IMG/VR virus record: IMGVR_UViG_3300036806_000093
Coordinates: 1-41,522 of that record
Length of the DNA stretch: 41,522 nt
Origin: a virus
Reading direction: 5' to 3' (one strand)
Positions 12,712 to 21,355 of this stretch are shown here, piece by piece. Position numbers and translations under genes: made by a program. Position 1 is the stretch's first letter. Each line of letters begins with the position of its first letter. The notes beneath the pieces are model-generated. The model was not told the DNA's origin, searched no databases, and saw nothing but the letters and a program-made list of their open reading frames with translations.

Positions 12712-12818
12712 CGCGAGCGCGCCAGGATCGACGCAGGCCCCGGGTGGTCAAGACCGGGGGCGGGGGTGCTTTGCCAGCGCGAAGTCGCGGCCCGCTCATC
12801 CCCTCAGATGGGGAGTGA
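12708..12818 (+). CDS. Possible small basic protein (36 aa)
   Basis: ATG 12708 overlaps the previous stop (ATGA) and the ORF ends 3 nt before the next ATG. The product is Arg/Gly-rich (MTRARQDRRRPRVVKTGGGG) and low in complexity, so it could be spacer sequence. The region also supplies the next gene's GGGGAG Shine-Dalgarno. Confidence 0.3.
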   Translation: MTRARQDRRRPRVVKTGGGGALPARSRGPLIPSDGE

Positions 12819-12821
12819 AAA

Positions 12822-13106
12822 ATGAGGGGAGGGTCAGTTCCGTTCTCGGCAATCACATCGACGATAGAGGCTTGCATCCGTAGTGGTGCGCATCGCGCAT
12901 TCCGCGTACTAAGCGAGAAGCAGGTTGTTCGCGCGACTCGTCCGCACTATCGAGGTCGTCCGAGTAATCGCTCACTTGAGTTCGTGGTGAGCGTATGCCG
13001 GCCGAACTACGCCGAGCGGGAATTCATCCGGATGTGCAAGAAGGCTGGCGAGCCGATTCCTGTGCGCAAGGTCCAGTTGCGCTACCCACCGAAGAGGAAA
13101 TCCTGA
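12822..13106 (+). CDS. Hypothetical basic protein (94 aa)
   Basis: ATG 12822 follows GGGGAGTGAAAA. The protein is basic, with a SEKQVVRATRPHYRGRPS stretch and a C-terminal EREFIRMCKKAG...RKVQLRYPPKRK. No family recognised. It overlaps the next gene as TGATG, opening the rightward packaging/structural block. Confidence 0.6.
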   Translation: MRGGSVPFSAITSTIEACIRSGAHRAFRVLSEKQVVRATRPHYRGRPSNRSLEFVVSVCRPNYAEREFIRMCKKAGEPIPVRKVQLRYPPKRKS

Positions 13107-13327
13107 TGGCGACGCAGTCGTTCCGCGAGTGGTTGGTTGAGCACGAGGTTGAGATCGCCGATGGTGAGAACGGCCTCGGCGCGTTGCGCGAGGAGTTCGC
13201 TGCGGTGATCGGGCGTGCGGCGCGAGCCGCTGAGAGCGATGTTTCTGTTGTGGCGCCAGCGCCGGAGGCTCCACGTGAATCCACAGACTTACCCACAGGC
13301 GGGTTTGAACCTGCCATAGGAGAATGA
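13106..13327 (+). CDS. Hypothetical protein (73 aa)
   Basis: ATG 13106 overlaps the previous stop and is preceded by GAGGA. An in-frame start further left (12995) would overlap the previous gene heavily. The protein has an acidic helical N-terminus (FREWLVEHEVEIADGENGLGAL) and an Ala/Pro-rich tail. Function unknown. Confidence 0.55.
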   Translation: MATQSFREWLVEHEVEIADGENGLGALREEFAAVIGRAARAAESDVSVVAPAPEAPRESTDLPTGGFEPAIGE

Positions 13328-13551
13328 GTATGGCGAAGGCATCTGGTAGGGGCATGAGTTCGACAGTGGGCGCGTTCAATCAAGTGAACAGGTCGGATGT
13401 GCAGCGTAGCGATCAGCAGTCCGGAGCGCAGGAGGGGAATTCTCCGACTGGTGAGAGTGTTCTATACAAGGCGAACCCGGAGTCGAGCATCACGCCGCTC
13501 ACGATGGGCTACACCACGAGCAAGAACCAGTTGACGGTAAGCGGGAAGTAG
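13324..13551 (+). CDS. Hypothetical polar protein (75 aa)
   Basis: Starts at ATG 13324 (ATGA overlap), with a second ATG at 13330 that has better spacing to AGGAG. It is Ser/Gln/Gly-rich and looks disordered (RSDVQRSDQQSGAQEGNSP), ending LTMGYTTSKNQLTVSGK. Possibly a minor structural protein. No family recognised. Confidence 0.55.
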   Translation: MSMAKASGRGMSSTVGAFNQVNRSDVQRSDQQSGAQEGNSPTGESVLYKANPESSITPLTMGYTTSKNQLTVSGK

Positions 13552-13612
13552 TCGGGGAGCGCGAGAAGCCCATGAGCGCGCAAGTCATCCCGCTGCCGAA
13601 GAGCGCCGGCTG

Positions 13613-14230
13613 TTGGCGCTATCGGATGATCCTTGGGACGCTGACGAGGTACTGGAGCGCACACAACCGGGCACCGCAGGTGTGGCAGCGCGGTTCATGG
13701 CAGGAACTGGAGCCGCAGCGGGTGGCGCATCCGGCTCCGGCGCTCGTGCAGTGATGGGCGCCATCGCCGCGGACCGGATAGGGCGATTCGCCGAACGCAC
13801 CTGTGCGCAGAACGAAGCGGCGACGATGGATGAGCTGCTCCAGCGCGTGAGCGAGGAGGAGACGCTCGCCCAAGTCTGCGCTGCCTGGGACATCCCGCAT
13901 GGCAGGGTGCGCGCATGGCTCTCATCGAACCCCGATCGAGAAGCGGCCTACGAGGCGGCGCTACGGATCAAGGCGGACGGCTTCGTCGCTGAGACCATCA
14001 GGATTGCGGATGATGGCGCTTTGGATGCCTCCGACAAGAAGGTCAGGATCGATACACGTTTTCGTGCGGCTTCGGTCTACGACCGAGCGCGGTTCGGTGA
14101 CGGGGTATCGGGCGCGGCGATACGAGAAATCAAGATCGTGATCGAGACTACGAACGGTCGGGCAGAGCCGACCGTCATTCCAGGGGAGGTGATCCATGGC
14201 GGGGAACATACGTCTATCGAGTCCGTTTAA
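13613..14230 (+). CDS. Terminase small subunit-like protein
   Basis: The frame encodes DPWDADEVLERTQPGTAGVAARF, then ERTCAQNEAATMDELLQRV and LAQVCAAWDIPHGRVRAWLSSNPDREAAYEAALR, a helix-turn-helix followed by a helical region as in terminase small subunits that select phage DNA. TerL follows after three small genes. No ATG fits: TTG 13613 gives 205 aa, while ATG 13572 begins MSAQVIPLPK in a frame one base off. The open frame upstream of 13613 (AAEERRLLALSDDP) looks like genuine protein, suggesting a one-base loss near 13594-13600. It overlaps the next gene by 35 nt. Confidence 0.7.
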   Translation: MALSDDPWDADEVLERTQPGTAGVAARFMAGTGAAAGGASGSGARAVMGAIAADRIGRFAERTCAQNEAATMDELLQRVSEEETLAQVCAAWDIPHGRVRAWLSSNPDREAAYEAALRIKADGFVAETIRIADDGALDASDKKVRIDTRFRAASVYDRARFGDGVSGAAIREIKIVIETTNGRAEPTVIPGEVIHGGEHTSIESV

Positions 14231-14486
14231 CAGCCTGACGGCAGCAGTGGCGACTGGCGCCGGGAAGGTGTTCACGCCGCAGACATCCTCTGTTACGTTG
14301 CTCGTGCAGGGCATCACCACGGCGACCGTGGCGCTCCAGGCGTCGATGGACAACACGAGTTTCACCACGGTTGGGACGCCAGTGACCGCTGATGGCGTCG
14401 TCATCGTGGACACTCCCTACAAATATCTGCGCGCGAACGTCACCGCCTACACGAGCGGGACGATCAACGCATTCTTCCTGGAATGA
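14196..14486 (+). CDS. Probable virion protein (96 aa)
   Basis: GGGGAGG sits 6 nt before ATG 14196. The protein is beta-rich with many Thr/Val/Ser residues (SSVTLLVQGITTATVALQAS, VTADGVVIVDTPYKYLRANV). Such small beta-sandwich proteins next to terminase genes are often head decoration or adaptor components in phages; that role is inferred. Starts inside the terminase small-subunit gene. Confidence 0.6.
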   Translation: MAGNIRLSSPFNSLTAAVATGAGKVFTPQTSSVTLLVQGITTATVALQASMDNTSFTTVGTPVTADGVVIVDTPYKYLRANVTAYTSGTINAFFLE

Positions 14487-14683
14487 CCTACTCCACCCTA
14501 TACTCCCCAAGACATTGGAGCGCTGTGGTGGTGCCGACGATCTACGTCACTTCTGGCACCGACTATGACGGCGATGTGAGACGCTTCGGCTCCGGGCTAT
14601 CGCCGAACATCAGGACGCTGCGTGTGACATTTATGTTTGGCATCTGGCAGTTGTCGCACACATTCTCGTGGAGACTCGAATGA
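14483..14683 (+). CDS. Hypothetical protein (66 aa)
   Basis: The ORF has ATGA overlaps at both ends, which supports it. It encodes YSTLYSPRHWSAVVVPTIYVTSG at the start and a Trp-containing end (TFMFGIWQLSHTFSWRL). No family recognised. It lies between a virion protein and a small gene preceding TerL. Confidence 0.5.
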   Translation: MTYSTLYSPRHWSAVVVPTIYVTSGTDYDGDVRRFGSGLSPNIRTLRVTFMFGIWQLSHTFSWRLE

Positions 14684-14859
14684 ATAAATGGATTCAGGCG
14701 GCGATTCCATCCTCGCACAAGGGCGATCTGCATCGCGCCCTAGGAATCCCGCTGGGAAAGAAAATACCTGATGACATGCTGGAGCGCACCTCCCACGAAT
14801 CAGGACACATCGGACAGATGGCACGGCTAGCTCGCACGCTGAAATCCTTGGGGAAATGA
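14680..14859 (+). CDS. Small hypothetical protein before TerL (59 aa)
   Basis: ATG 14680 has GGAGA upstream and an ATGA overlap. It encodes MNKWIQAAIPSSHKGDLHRA, LGIPLGKKIP and QMARLARTLKSLGK, a helical basic protein. Short phage proteins of this type (HKGxLHRxLGIPxGxxIP) recur in several phage groups, from memory. Its stop overlaps an ATG at 14856 that is out of frame with TerL. Confidence 0.6.
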   Translation: MNKWIQAAIPSSHKGDLHRALGIPLGKKIPDDMLERTSHESGHIGQMARLARTLKSLGK

Positions 14860-14860
14860 C

Positions 14861-16123
14861 CTGCACACCCCGGAATTCAAGGTCTCCCTTCATCCTGACC
14901 AACTTCGCGTCTGGAATGACCCGGCACGCTTCAAAATCTGCGTAGCCGGCCGGCGCTGGGGCAAGACGCGGCTCGCCATCTACGCCATGGTCGTCGCCGC
15001 GCTCCAGTCGAAGGACGCGGATGTGTACTACGTCGCACCCACCTTCGAGCAGGGGAAGCGCATCGTCTGGGAGGATTTGCGCCGCATCGCAGGGAACCTC
15101 ATCATCTGGCACCACGAGAATACGGCGACCTGCCGGATGGTGAACGGGGTGAAGATTTTCATCTGCGGAAGCGACCGCCCGGACACGCTGCGCGGCGTCC
15201 CGATGGCAAAAGCGATTCTGGACGAGTACGCCGACATGAAACCCATGGTGTGGAAGGAGATCATCCGGCCTGCGCTCATCGATACAGGAGGGGGCGCGCT
15301 CTTCATCGGAACACCGAAGGGCAAGAATCATTTCTACGAACTCTACAAGAAGGCCCAGAGTGCGACCGGCTGGGCATGCTATCAGTTCAAATCACGCGAC
15401 AACCCGTTCCTGAACAAGCTGGAACTCGAAGCCATCGTGGAGGACTATCACGGATCGTCTGACATCATGCGTCGCGAACTGGAGGCGTCTTTTGAGTCGT
15501 ATGAAGGCGCTCTTTTCAAAGAAGAGTGGCTGAAATACGGAGAGGAACCGGAGCAGGGCGACTGGCACGTCACCGTAGACCTCGCAGGATTCGAGGCGAC
15601 GAGTTCCGATCGCGGAAAATCAGGCTCACGCCTGGATGAAACGGTCATCTGCGCGACGAAAACTAGCGAGGATGGGTGGTATGTAGGTGATTTTCAGCAC
15701 GGACGCTGGGATACGCGCGAGACGGCGACGAGGATTTTGAAAACTTGCCGCGATTTCAAGCCGCGCGCCCTCGGAATCGAGGAAGGAGCGCTGAAAAACG
15801 CCGTGATGCCATATCTGAACGAGCAAATGAGAACTTTCGGCATCTATCCTCGCGTCGAAGGGCTGAAACACGGCGGACGGAACAAGACCGAGCGCATCCA
15901 GTGGGCGCTTCAGGGTCGTTTCGAGAAGGGGCGCATCCTCTTGAAGCAGGATGCCGAGTGGAAGTCTGTTTTCCTTGAGCAATACATGGATTTCCCGAAT
16001 ACGCAGGCGCACGACGACATGATGGACGCGCTTGCGTATGTCGATCAGCTCGCAGTGCCGGTGTTCATCGACGAGATCGAGCAGGAAGAATATCAGCCTT
16101 TTGATTTGCATGCAGGCTACTAG
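14861..16123 (+). CDS. Terminase large subunit
   Basis: Counting from codon 14861, the ATPase has Walker A AGRRWGKT (29-36) and Walker B AILDEYADM (D121, E122). The nuclease domain starts at VTVDLAGF (D240) and ends with AHDDMMDALAY. It pumps DNA into the capsid and cuts it. No conventional start exists in frame: the first in-frame ATG (14987) lies after Walker A. The frame is open from 14843, and ATG 14856, which overlaps the previous stop, is one base out of frame. CTG 14861 may serve as the start, or a base was lost just after ATG 14856 (one added base would give MTLHTPEFKV). Confidence 0.9.
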   Translation: MHTPEFKVSLHPDQLRVWNDPARFKICVAGRRWGKTRLAIYAMVVAALQSKDADVYYVAPTFEQGKRIVWEDLRRIAGNLIIWHHENTATCRMVNGVKIFICGSDRPDTLRGVPMAKAILDEYADMKPMVWKEIIRPALIDTGGGALFIGTPKGKNHFYELYKKAQSATGWACYQFKSRDNPFLNKLELEAIVEDYHGSSDIMRRELEASFESYEGALFKEEWLKYGEEPEQGDWHVTVDLAGFEATSSDRGKSGSRLDETVICATKTSEDGWYVGDFQHGRWDTRETATRILKTCRDFKPRALGIEEGALKNAVMPYLNEQMRTFGIYPRVEGLKHGGRNKTERIQWALQGRFEKGRILLKQDAEWKSVFLEQYMDFPNTQAHDDMMDALAYVDQLAVPVFIDEIEQEEYQPFDLHAGY

Positions 16124-16300
16124 ATGAACTGGACCGCCGAAAAATGGTGCGACCGATGTGGGCTGGAACCGACGCTCGTCGGGCCTTTGCCCAACGCACC
16201 GACCATCGAACTGCACCGTTGCTTCTCGTGCGGGACGATGTACGAGTTCGATACGTGGACGAAGTCAGCGAAGGAATGCAGTGGCGCAACAACTCACTGA
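16124..16300 (+). CDS. Small zinc-ribbon protein (58 aa)
   Basis: ATG 16124 directly follows the TerL stop. Cysteines at 9, 12, 33 and 36 (CDRC ... CFSC) form a four-Cys zinc ribbon. The 3' end overlaps the portal start by 20 nt and contains its Shine-Dalgarno. Function unknown; a packaging accessory role is suggested only by position between TerL and portal. Confidence 0.65.
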   Translation: MNWTAEKWCDRCGLEPTLVGPLPNAPTIELHRCFSCGTMYEFDTWTKSAKECSGATTH

Positions 16301-18428
16301 CGGCGTATCCACCGCGAGCGCTAACGAGGAGTCTACGGAACTCTTTGGCTGGCTCATGCCGAAGATCAAGGAATGGCGCCAGTACCGCGACGACAACCAC
16401 AAGGCGATGTGGGACAAGTATTACCGCATCTGGCGCGGCATCTGGGCAGCGGAGGACAAGATCAGAAATTCCGAGCGTAGTCGCCTCATTTCCCCAGCCA
16501 CGCAGCAAGCCGTAGAAGGCGCGGTCGCCGAGATGGAAGAAGCGACCTTCGGACGCGACATCTGGTTCGACTTGGTTGAGGATGTAGACGATCCGAACCC
16601 GCATGACATCGAGGCGTATCGAACGCTACTGAAAGAGGACCTGGAAAAGGAAAAGGTCAAGCGCAATATCTGCGAGGCGATGCTGAACGGCGCCCTCTAC
16701 GGGAACGGCATCGGCGAGATCATCACCGAAGAAAAAGAAGAACTCGTACCGGAGGATCAGCCTATCGGTAACACAGGACTTCGCTCGCGAGGAGTGAAGC
16801 GCAGGAAATATCTTTGCGTGCGCTTGAATCCGGTGTCTCCGTATAACTTCTCCTCTGATCCTGCGGTTCAGGACATCAATGACGGCTTGGGCTGCGAGGT
16901 GACGGAGATAGTCCCGGAGCATCAAGTCACCGCCAGCATCAAGGCCGGTGAGTACGAGGACGTTGACTACGGGCAATATACGCAGTCGTCCACGTTCCAA
17001 CTTCCCGGCGAGAACAAGACCATTCCCGCGACGGGCAAACTGAAACTCACGCGCTACTACGGTCTTGCACCACGCGCCTACCTGCTGGATTGGGAGAACG
17101 AAAAGCGCAAGAAGGAAAGCGACGAGGAGGAGGAAGGCTACGAACCTGAGAGCGATCTCATTGAGGCTATCATCGTCGTCGTGAACGATTCCTGCATCGT
17201 CAAGGCGAAGCAGAATCCTTACATGATGCAGGATCGCTCGATAGTCGCCTACCAGCACGATACGGTCCCAGAGCGTTTCCACGGTCGCGGAATCTGCGAG
17301 AAGGGCTACAACCCGCAGGTCGCGCTAGACACCGAACTCCGCGCGAGAGCCGACGCACTTGCTCTCACAACTCATCCTATGATGGGCATCGACGCATCGC
17401 GTCTCCCGCGCGGCTCCAAACCCACTGTCCAGCCTGGACAGTCTATCCTCACCAACGGCAATCCGAAGGACATCCTCATGCCCATGAATTTCGGGCAACT
17501 GAATCCGGTGTCCTACAAGGAGTCGGCAGAGCTGGAGCGCATGGTGACGATGGGCACAGGGACGATGGACTCGGCGGCGCCGCTCGGGATCAATCCGCGC
17601 AACACGACGTTGGGCGGTATGTCGATGATGCAAGCGGCCTCCATCAAGCGCCAGAAGCGCACGCTGATGAACTTCAACGAGGGGTTCCTGGAGCCGTTCA
17701 TCACCAAGGCTCTGTGGCGCTTCATGCAATTCGACCCGAAGCGCTATCCGGTGAAGGACTTCAAGTTCAAGGCGGCTTCAACCATGGGAATCATGGCGCG
17801 GGAGCTTGAAATCCAGAACCTGACGACCCTCATGGGGTACATCGGACCGAATTCACCCTACACGAAGCCGCTCCTGACGGCCGTGGTCGAGCACTCCTCC
17901 TTCTCGCGCCGAGAGGACATCATCAAACAGATCGAGCAGGCGAAGCCACCGCAAGGACCTACGCCCGAGCAGCAAACCGCCCAAGGACAGCTCAAGGTGC
18001 AGTTGGACAACAATACCTTGCAAGCGCAGCGCCTTCAGTTCGACCAGCAGAAGCAGGCGAAGGCCGATCAGCAACGCGACCGCGAGATTTCCCAGAAAGA
18101 TGAGGAATTGCGCATCCGCAAGGCTGAACTCCTGAAGGAAGCGATGCTGAAGGAAAAGGAACTAAACCAGAATCACGACAATGCCGCAGCACAGACGCTC
18201 ATCAGAGCGCATGACGCCCATCATTCTGCGTTGGGAGATGCCGCAAAAGCCGCAGAGAGCGTGCATGCAGTGAACGCAGCAGACAATGGCGTGAAAGCTC
18301 TGGCGCAGAGCCAGCAGCAGACCGCAAAGGCCGTCGAGTCGCTTGCGAAGGAGTTGAAGCCGCGCGCCAAGGTCATCAAGATCAAGAGTCCCGTAACTGG
18401 AAAGATCTACGAGGGGACGGTGAACTGA
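16281..18428 (+). CDS. Portal protein (715 aa)
   Basis: GTG 16281 was chosen (AGGA 6 nt upstream); the ORF is open further left but reads as zinc-ribbon gene shadow. The protein has the large podovirus-type portal layout: an N-terminal helical region (WLMPKIKEWRQYRDDNH), NPVSPYNFSSDP, the wing/crown region with PERFHGRGICEKGYNPQ, a long stem/clip region and a C-terminal coiled coil rich in Gln/Lys/Glu (~residues 560-680). Twelve copies would form the DNA gateway and the docking site for TerL and the tail. Length and position right after TerL fit. Confidence 0.85.
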   Translation: MAQQLTDGVSTASANEESTELFGWLMPKIKEWRQYRDDNHKAMWDKYYRIWRGIWAAEDKIRNSERSRLISPATQQAVEGAVAEMEEATFGRDIWFDLVEDVDDPNPHDIEAYRTLLKEDLEKEKVKRNICEAMLNGALYGNGIGEIITEEKEELVPEDQPIGNTGLRSRGVKRRKYLCVRLNPVSPYNFSSDPAVQDINDGLGCEVTEIVPEHQVTASIKAGEYEDVDYGQYTQSSTFQLPGENKTIPATGKLKLTRYYGLAPRAYLLDWENEKRKKESDEEEEGYEPESDLIEAIIVVVNDSCIVKAKQNPYMMQDRSIVAYQHDTVPERFHGRGICEKGYNPQVALDTELRARADALALTTHPMMGIDASRLPRGSKPTVQPGQSILTNGNPKDILMPMNFGQLNPVSYKESAELERMVTMGTGTMDSAAPLGINPRNTTLGGMSMMQAASIKRQKRTLMNFNEGFLEPFITKALWRFMQFDPKRYPVKDFKFKAASTMGIMARELEIQNLTTLMGYIGPNSPYTKPLLTAVVEHSSFSRREDIIKQIEQAKPPQGPTPEQQTAQGQLKVQLDNNTLQAQRLQFDQQKQAKADQQRDREISQKDEELRIRKAELLKEAMLKEKELNQNHDNAAAQTLIRAHDAHHSALGDAAKAAESVHAVNAADNGVKALAQSQQQTAKAVESLAKELKPRAKVIKIKSPVTGKIYEGTVN

Positions 18429-18429
18429 C

Positions 18430-19095
18430 GTGGGAATTTCCGCCAACAGCGGCATACGAACGTTCGGGAGCGCGCCACTCACCTCGTTCTCCACGACTTT
18501 CCCCGCGACCGAGAATCCTCTCTCGCTTTTCTTGAACGGATTGACCGACGGCCTGGACTGGAACGATCTTCAAAGTTCGCCTGGGAAGGTATTCGCGGCG
18601 GCGTTCGATTCGGCCCCTGGTGGAGTCGGCGATCCAACGGCGCAGCTCAATCGCTCCTTCCTTGCCTGCACGTCGAATCAGTTTGCGGAGGGCACCGTAT
18701 TCAGCACCTATGGAGGTTCTGACCCGGGCAGCGCGCACGAGTTGGAAGTTCGCGTCAACACTACGATCACTGCGCATTCGATTACCGGATACGAGTACTA
18801 CATCAATTGCTCCGGTGCTGCGACGGGTCTTATCCGATGGAACGGGGCGCTCGGGGATTTCACTGCATTCGGATCGTTCATAAGCACAGCCACGGTTCCT
18901 GTTGAAGGCGACGTGCTTCGTATCGAGAATGACAACGGAACGCTGAATTGCTACCAGAACGGCATTCTGCGGATCACCGGGGCAGAGTCGACTTTCACAG
19001 GCGGGAATCCGGGCCTCGGAAATAACCCAGTCGCTGGCGGGAGCGTGGCGCTGAACGGCGCGGGTTTCAAACTCTGGCGCTGCGGTAACCTCTGA
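18430..19095 (+). CDS. Probable virion protein with lectin-like fold (221 aa)
   Basis: GTG 18430 starts one base after the portal stop. The sequence is beta-rich with GLDWNDLQSSPGKVFA early and DVLRIENDNGTLNCYQNGILRI near residues ~160-185. The last segment resembles concanavalin/LamG-type jelly-roll modules that bind glycans. It may be a head or neck appendage. Assignment is by pattern only. Confidence 0.5.
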   Translation: MGISANSGIRTFGSAPLTSFSTTFPATENPLSLFLNGLTDGLDWNDLQSSPGKVFAAAFDSAPGGVGDPTAQLNRSFLACTSNQFAEGTVFSTYGGSDPGSAHELEVRVNTTITAHSITGYEYYINCSGAATGLIRWNGALGDFTAFGSFISTATVPVEGDVLRIENDNGTLNCYQNGILRITGAESTFTGGNPGLGNNPVAGGSVALNGAGFKLWRCGNL

Positions 19096-19787
19096 TGCTC
19101 GACCAATATATCCAAACTGCGGAAGCCTCAGGTTCGGGGAGTGCCGTAGCATCCCTGACCGTCTCGGCGGGGAGCGCCATCGTCGCGTTTTTGTGGGATG
19201 GAAGCAATTCGAGCGGGCCGACGACGCACACGGTGTCCGACGCGCAGGGGAGCTACACGCCGATAGGCCCGTCAGCGCTGGATGCATCGAACGCAGTCTG
19301 GGTGCAGGTTTTTGTGCTGGAGAATGCGAACGCAGGCAGTCATACCATAACCGGAACGGTTGACACCGGGAACGCCTGCTATTTGCGCGTTGCCGAGAGT
19401 GGATCGTCAGGGGTTGGAGCCGCTTCTGGCGCGAATTCGCTATTCCAGAGTGGCCCCGGAGGCGCGACGGACGCGATCACCTCCGGAAGCGTCACGGTTA
19501 CGGCTGCTGCGACGCTCATCGCCATGTCTACGGATTCAGGACAGGTCTCGATCGTCGATGATCCAGCAACCGGCACAGGCTTCACTTCACGAGACAACAA
19601 CGCCAACAGCACCATCGGTTCGTGGCGCCTGGAATCGAAGGCCGTGGCCGCGAATGCCGCAGGGACTTTCACGGCGGTTCTCGGGCTGGACAATTACGTC
19701 ACCGCAGCGGTTGCGATTTTGAATAGTGGAGGCGGCGGCGGCGGGGGAGGCGGAACCGTAACTCTAATGGGGCAGATTTGCTTATGA
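19095..19787 (+). CDS. Probable virion surface protein with polyglycine tail (230 aa)
   Basis: Starts by TGATG overlap. The sequence is Ser/Thr/Ala/Gly-rich and beta-rich throughout (VSAGSAIVAFLWDGSNSSG, SHTITGTVDTGNACYLRV), with a run of nine glycines near residues 214-223 before TVTLMGQICL. It resembles adhesin-like or decoration proteins in composition. Coupled to lectin-like and zinc genes in the head region. Confidence 0.5.
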   Translation: MLDQYIQTAEASGSGSAVASLTVSAGSAIVAFLWDGSNSSGPTTHTVSDAQGSYTPIGPSALDASNAVWVQVFVLENANAGSHTITGTVDTGNACYLRVAESGSSGVGAASGANSLFQSGPGGATDAITSGSVTVTAAATLIAMSTDSGQVSIVDDPATGTGFTSRDNNANSTIGSWRLESKAVAANAAGTFTAVLGLDNYVTAAVAILNSGGGGGGGGGTVTLMGQICL

Positions 19788-20143
19788 GTTCACTCAAACG
19801 ATTTGAAGGCTACATCTGCGTCGATCACAGAGCCTCCCCCGGGTTACCGGAGGACATCGCGCGCGCTGCAGGTTACGATCCGTCGCAATGTGGGGAGGGC
19901 AAACTGTTTGAGGGCGCTACGCTCACCTGTTCGCATTGCAAGAATGCCTGGGTGAAAAATAGCCTCCGCACGCGCGAACGTGCCTATTGCATGAAATGCG
20001 ACCACTACATCTGCGATTGGTGTGATGCAGCGCGCTCAGAGCCGCTCTATACCCATCTTCCGTTCGACAAGAAAGAGGAGCTAATCCTCGAAGCCGCTGT
20101 TACGGGCAACCCGCTCAATCTGCTCCTCAACTTAAAGGAATAG
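19784..20143 (+). CDS. Conserved phage zinc-binding protein (119 aa)
   Basis: The sequence (FEGYICVDHRASPGLPEDIARAAG, then CSHC at 49-52, CMKC at 69-72 and CDWC at 77-80) matches a common conserved hypothetical protein of phage head operons, recognised from memory. Six cysteines in three pairs plus histidines suggest two zinc sites. ATG 19784 is favoured by its ATGA overlap; a TTG at 19778 is less likely. Role unknown. Confidence 0.75.
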   Translation: MSSLKRFEGYICVDHRASPGLPEDIARAAGYDPSQCGEGKLFEGATLTCSHCKNAWVKNSLRTRERAYCMKCDHYICDWCDAARSEPLYTHLPFDKKEELILEAAVTGNPLNLLLNLKE

Positions 20144-20147
20144 CATC

Positions 20148-20660
20148 ATGGCGAAAAGATCGTTCCAAGCTGCAACATTCACACCGACCGCGACGGCGGA
20201 TAATTCCGCGCTGGCGAATGCGACCTACATGGCACTTGAGGCCGGGTCAACCACGCAGATTCTAGAAGTTCTGGAAATCTATGTGGGAGGACAAGCGCCT
20301 TCCACGTCCAGCCCCTGTATCTTGCAATTCGCTCGAAGCCTTGCGTTTGGGGTGACCCCTACGGCACTTGCGGCCCCGAATGGCGACGGCCAGATGGACG
20401 GAGTGAGTGCAGCGCCCGCCACCACGCCGCTCGCATATACCGCTGCCGGCACAGGCCCGACCCGAACCAATACCGCCACGACCGCCCGCTTGAATCTCTC
20501 CATGAACGCCTTTGGCGGCGCGGTAAAATATCAGGCGAACCGAGGCGAGGGCATGCGCATTGTAGGAACGGCTGTTTCGGTGAGCGGCTGCACGCTATCC
20601 GCATTCACTGGCGGCACGCCTGGGCTCGTCGGAGCGCATATTCAGTATGAGCCGTACTGA
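20148..20660 (+). CDS. Probable structural (decoration) protein (170 aa)
   Basis: AAAGGA precedes ATG 20148. The protein opens KRSFQAATFTPTATADNSA and is rich in Thr/Ala with few charges. The ...QANRGEGMRIVGTAVSVSG...GAHIQYEPY ending is typical of phage decoration-like virion proteins I have seen near portal and capsid genes. No search was possible. Confidence 0.6.
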   Translation: MAKRSFQAATFTPTATADNSALANATYMALEAGSTTQILEVLEIYVGGQAPSTSSPCILQFARSLAFGVTPTALAAPNGDGQMDGVSAAPATTPLAYTAAGTGPTRTNTATTARLNLSMNAFGGAVKYQANRGEGMRIVGTAVSVSGCTLSAFTGGTPGLVGAHIQYEPY

Positions 20661-20671
20661 CAGGACGACAC

Positions 20672-21346
20672 GTGGCTAGCACGACCATAGGTACCCTCAC
20701 CGCCGCAGCCGCTATTGCGGCAACGGACCTCTTTCCAGATGTCCAGTCGGTTGGCTCTGGAGGGGTGAAGGCGACCGCTGCACAACTCGCGACCTTTATG
20801 TCATCGAACGCGAATTGGCAGTTCCTCGGGAATGCCACGGCTTCAGCAGCGGTTCGGACTGGAACGATTACTTGGACAGGCACTTTCGCAGAGTTGATGT
20901 TTGAGTATTACATCTCGGGGTATAGCGGCGCGGCTATCGGGAGGCTGATCGTCGGCCCGACAGCCGGATTAAGCGAAACAGGAACGACGTTCGCAACGGC
21001 ATTCTTATCAATGACTCCCACAACGACCGTCGCGGGCATCACTTCAGTATCCATTCCCGGATGGCCTACGGGGGTTACCGCTGCGGCGGTTACTCGCTAT
21101 GGCTGGATGTTCGTTCACAACATCGCGGCGGATGTGAAGCGTATGACGGGGCACGGGCAGTACGCCGGGACTGCTGCCACTGTGGCCCCCACCTTGATCG
21201 AGCATGCGGGCAATTTCACCGATGCGACGAACCTCATAAACAAGGCAGAACTTGCGGTCTACGACGCTCTGACTGGCACGACGATCAGTACAACCACTTT
21301 CAACTCTGGAACCTTCCTCAATGTTTGGGGCAGGAATAAGGGATAG
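20672..21346 (+). CDS. Head/tail-fibre-like virion protein (224 aa, GTG start)
   Basis: The N-terminus (TTIGTLTAAAAIAATDLFPDVQ...GGVKATAAQLATFM) is the short attachment-type motif seen at the start of many phage fibre-like proteins. The rest is a beta-rich domain (RTGTITWTGTFAELMFEYYISG) that may bind a ligand. GGA lies 6 nt before GTG 20672. Possibly a head fibre because of its place among head genes. Confidence 0.6.
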   Translation: MASTTIGTLTAAAAIAATDLFPDVQSVGSGGVKATAAQLATFMSSNANWQFLGNATASAAVRTGTITWTGTFAELMFEYYISGYSGAAIGRLIVGPTAGLSETGTTFATAFLSMTPTTTVAGITSVSIPGWPTGVTAAAVTRYGWMFVHNIAADVKRMTGHGQYAGTAATVAPTLIEHAGNFTDATNLINKAELAVYDALTGTTISTTTFNSGTFLNVWGRNKG

Positions 21347-21355
21347 GAGAACAAG

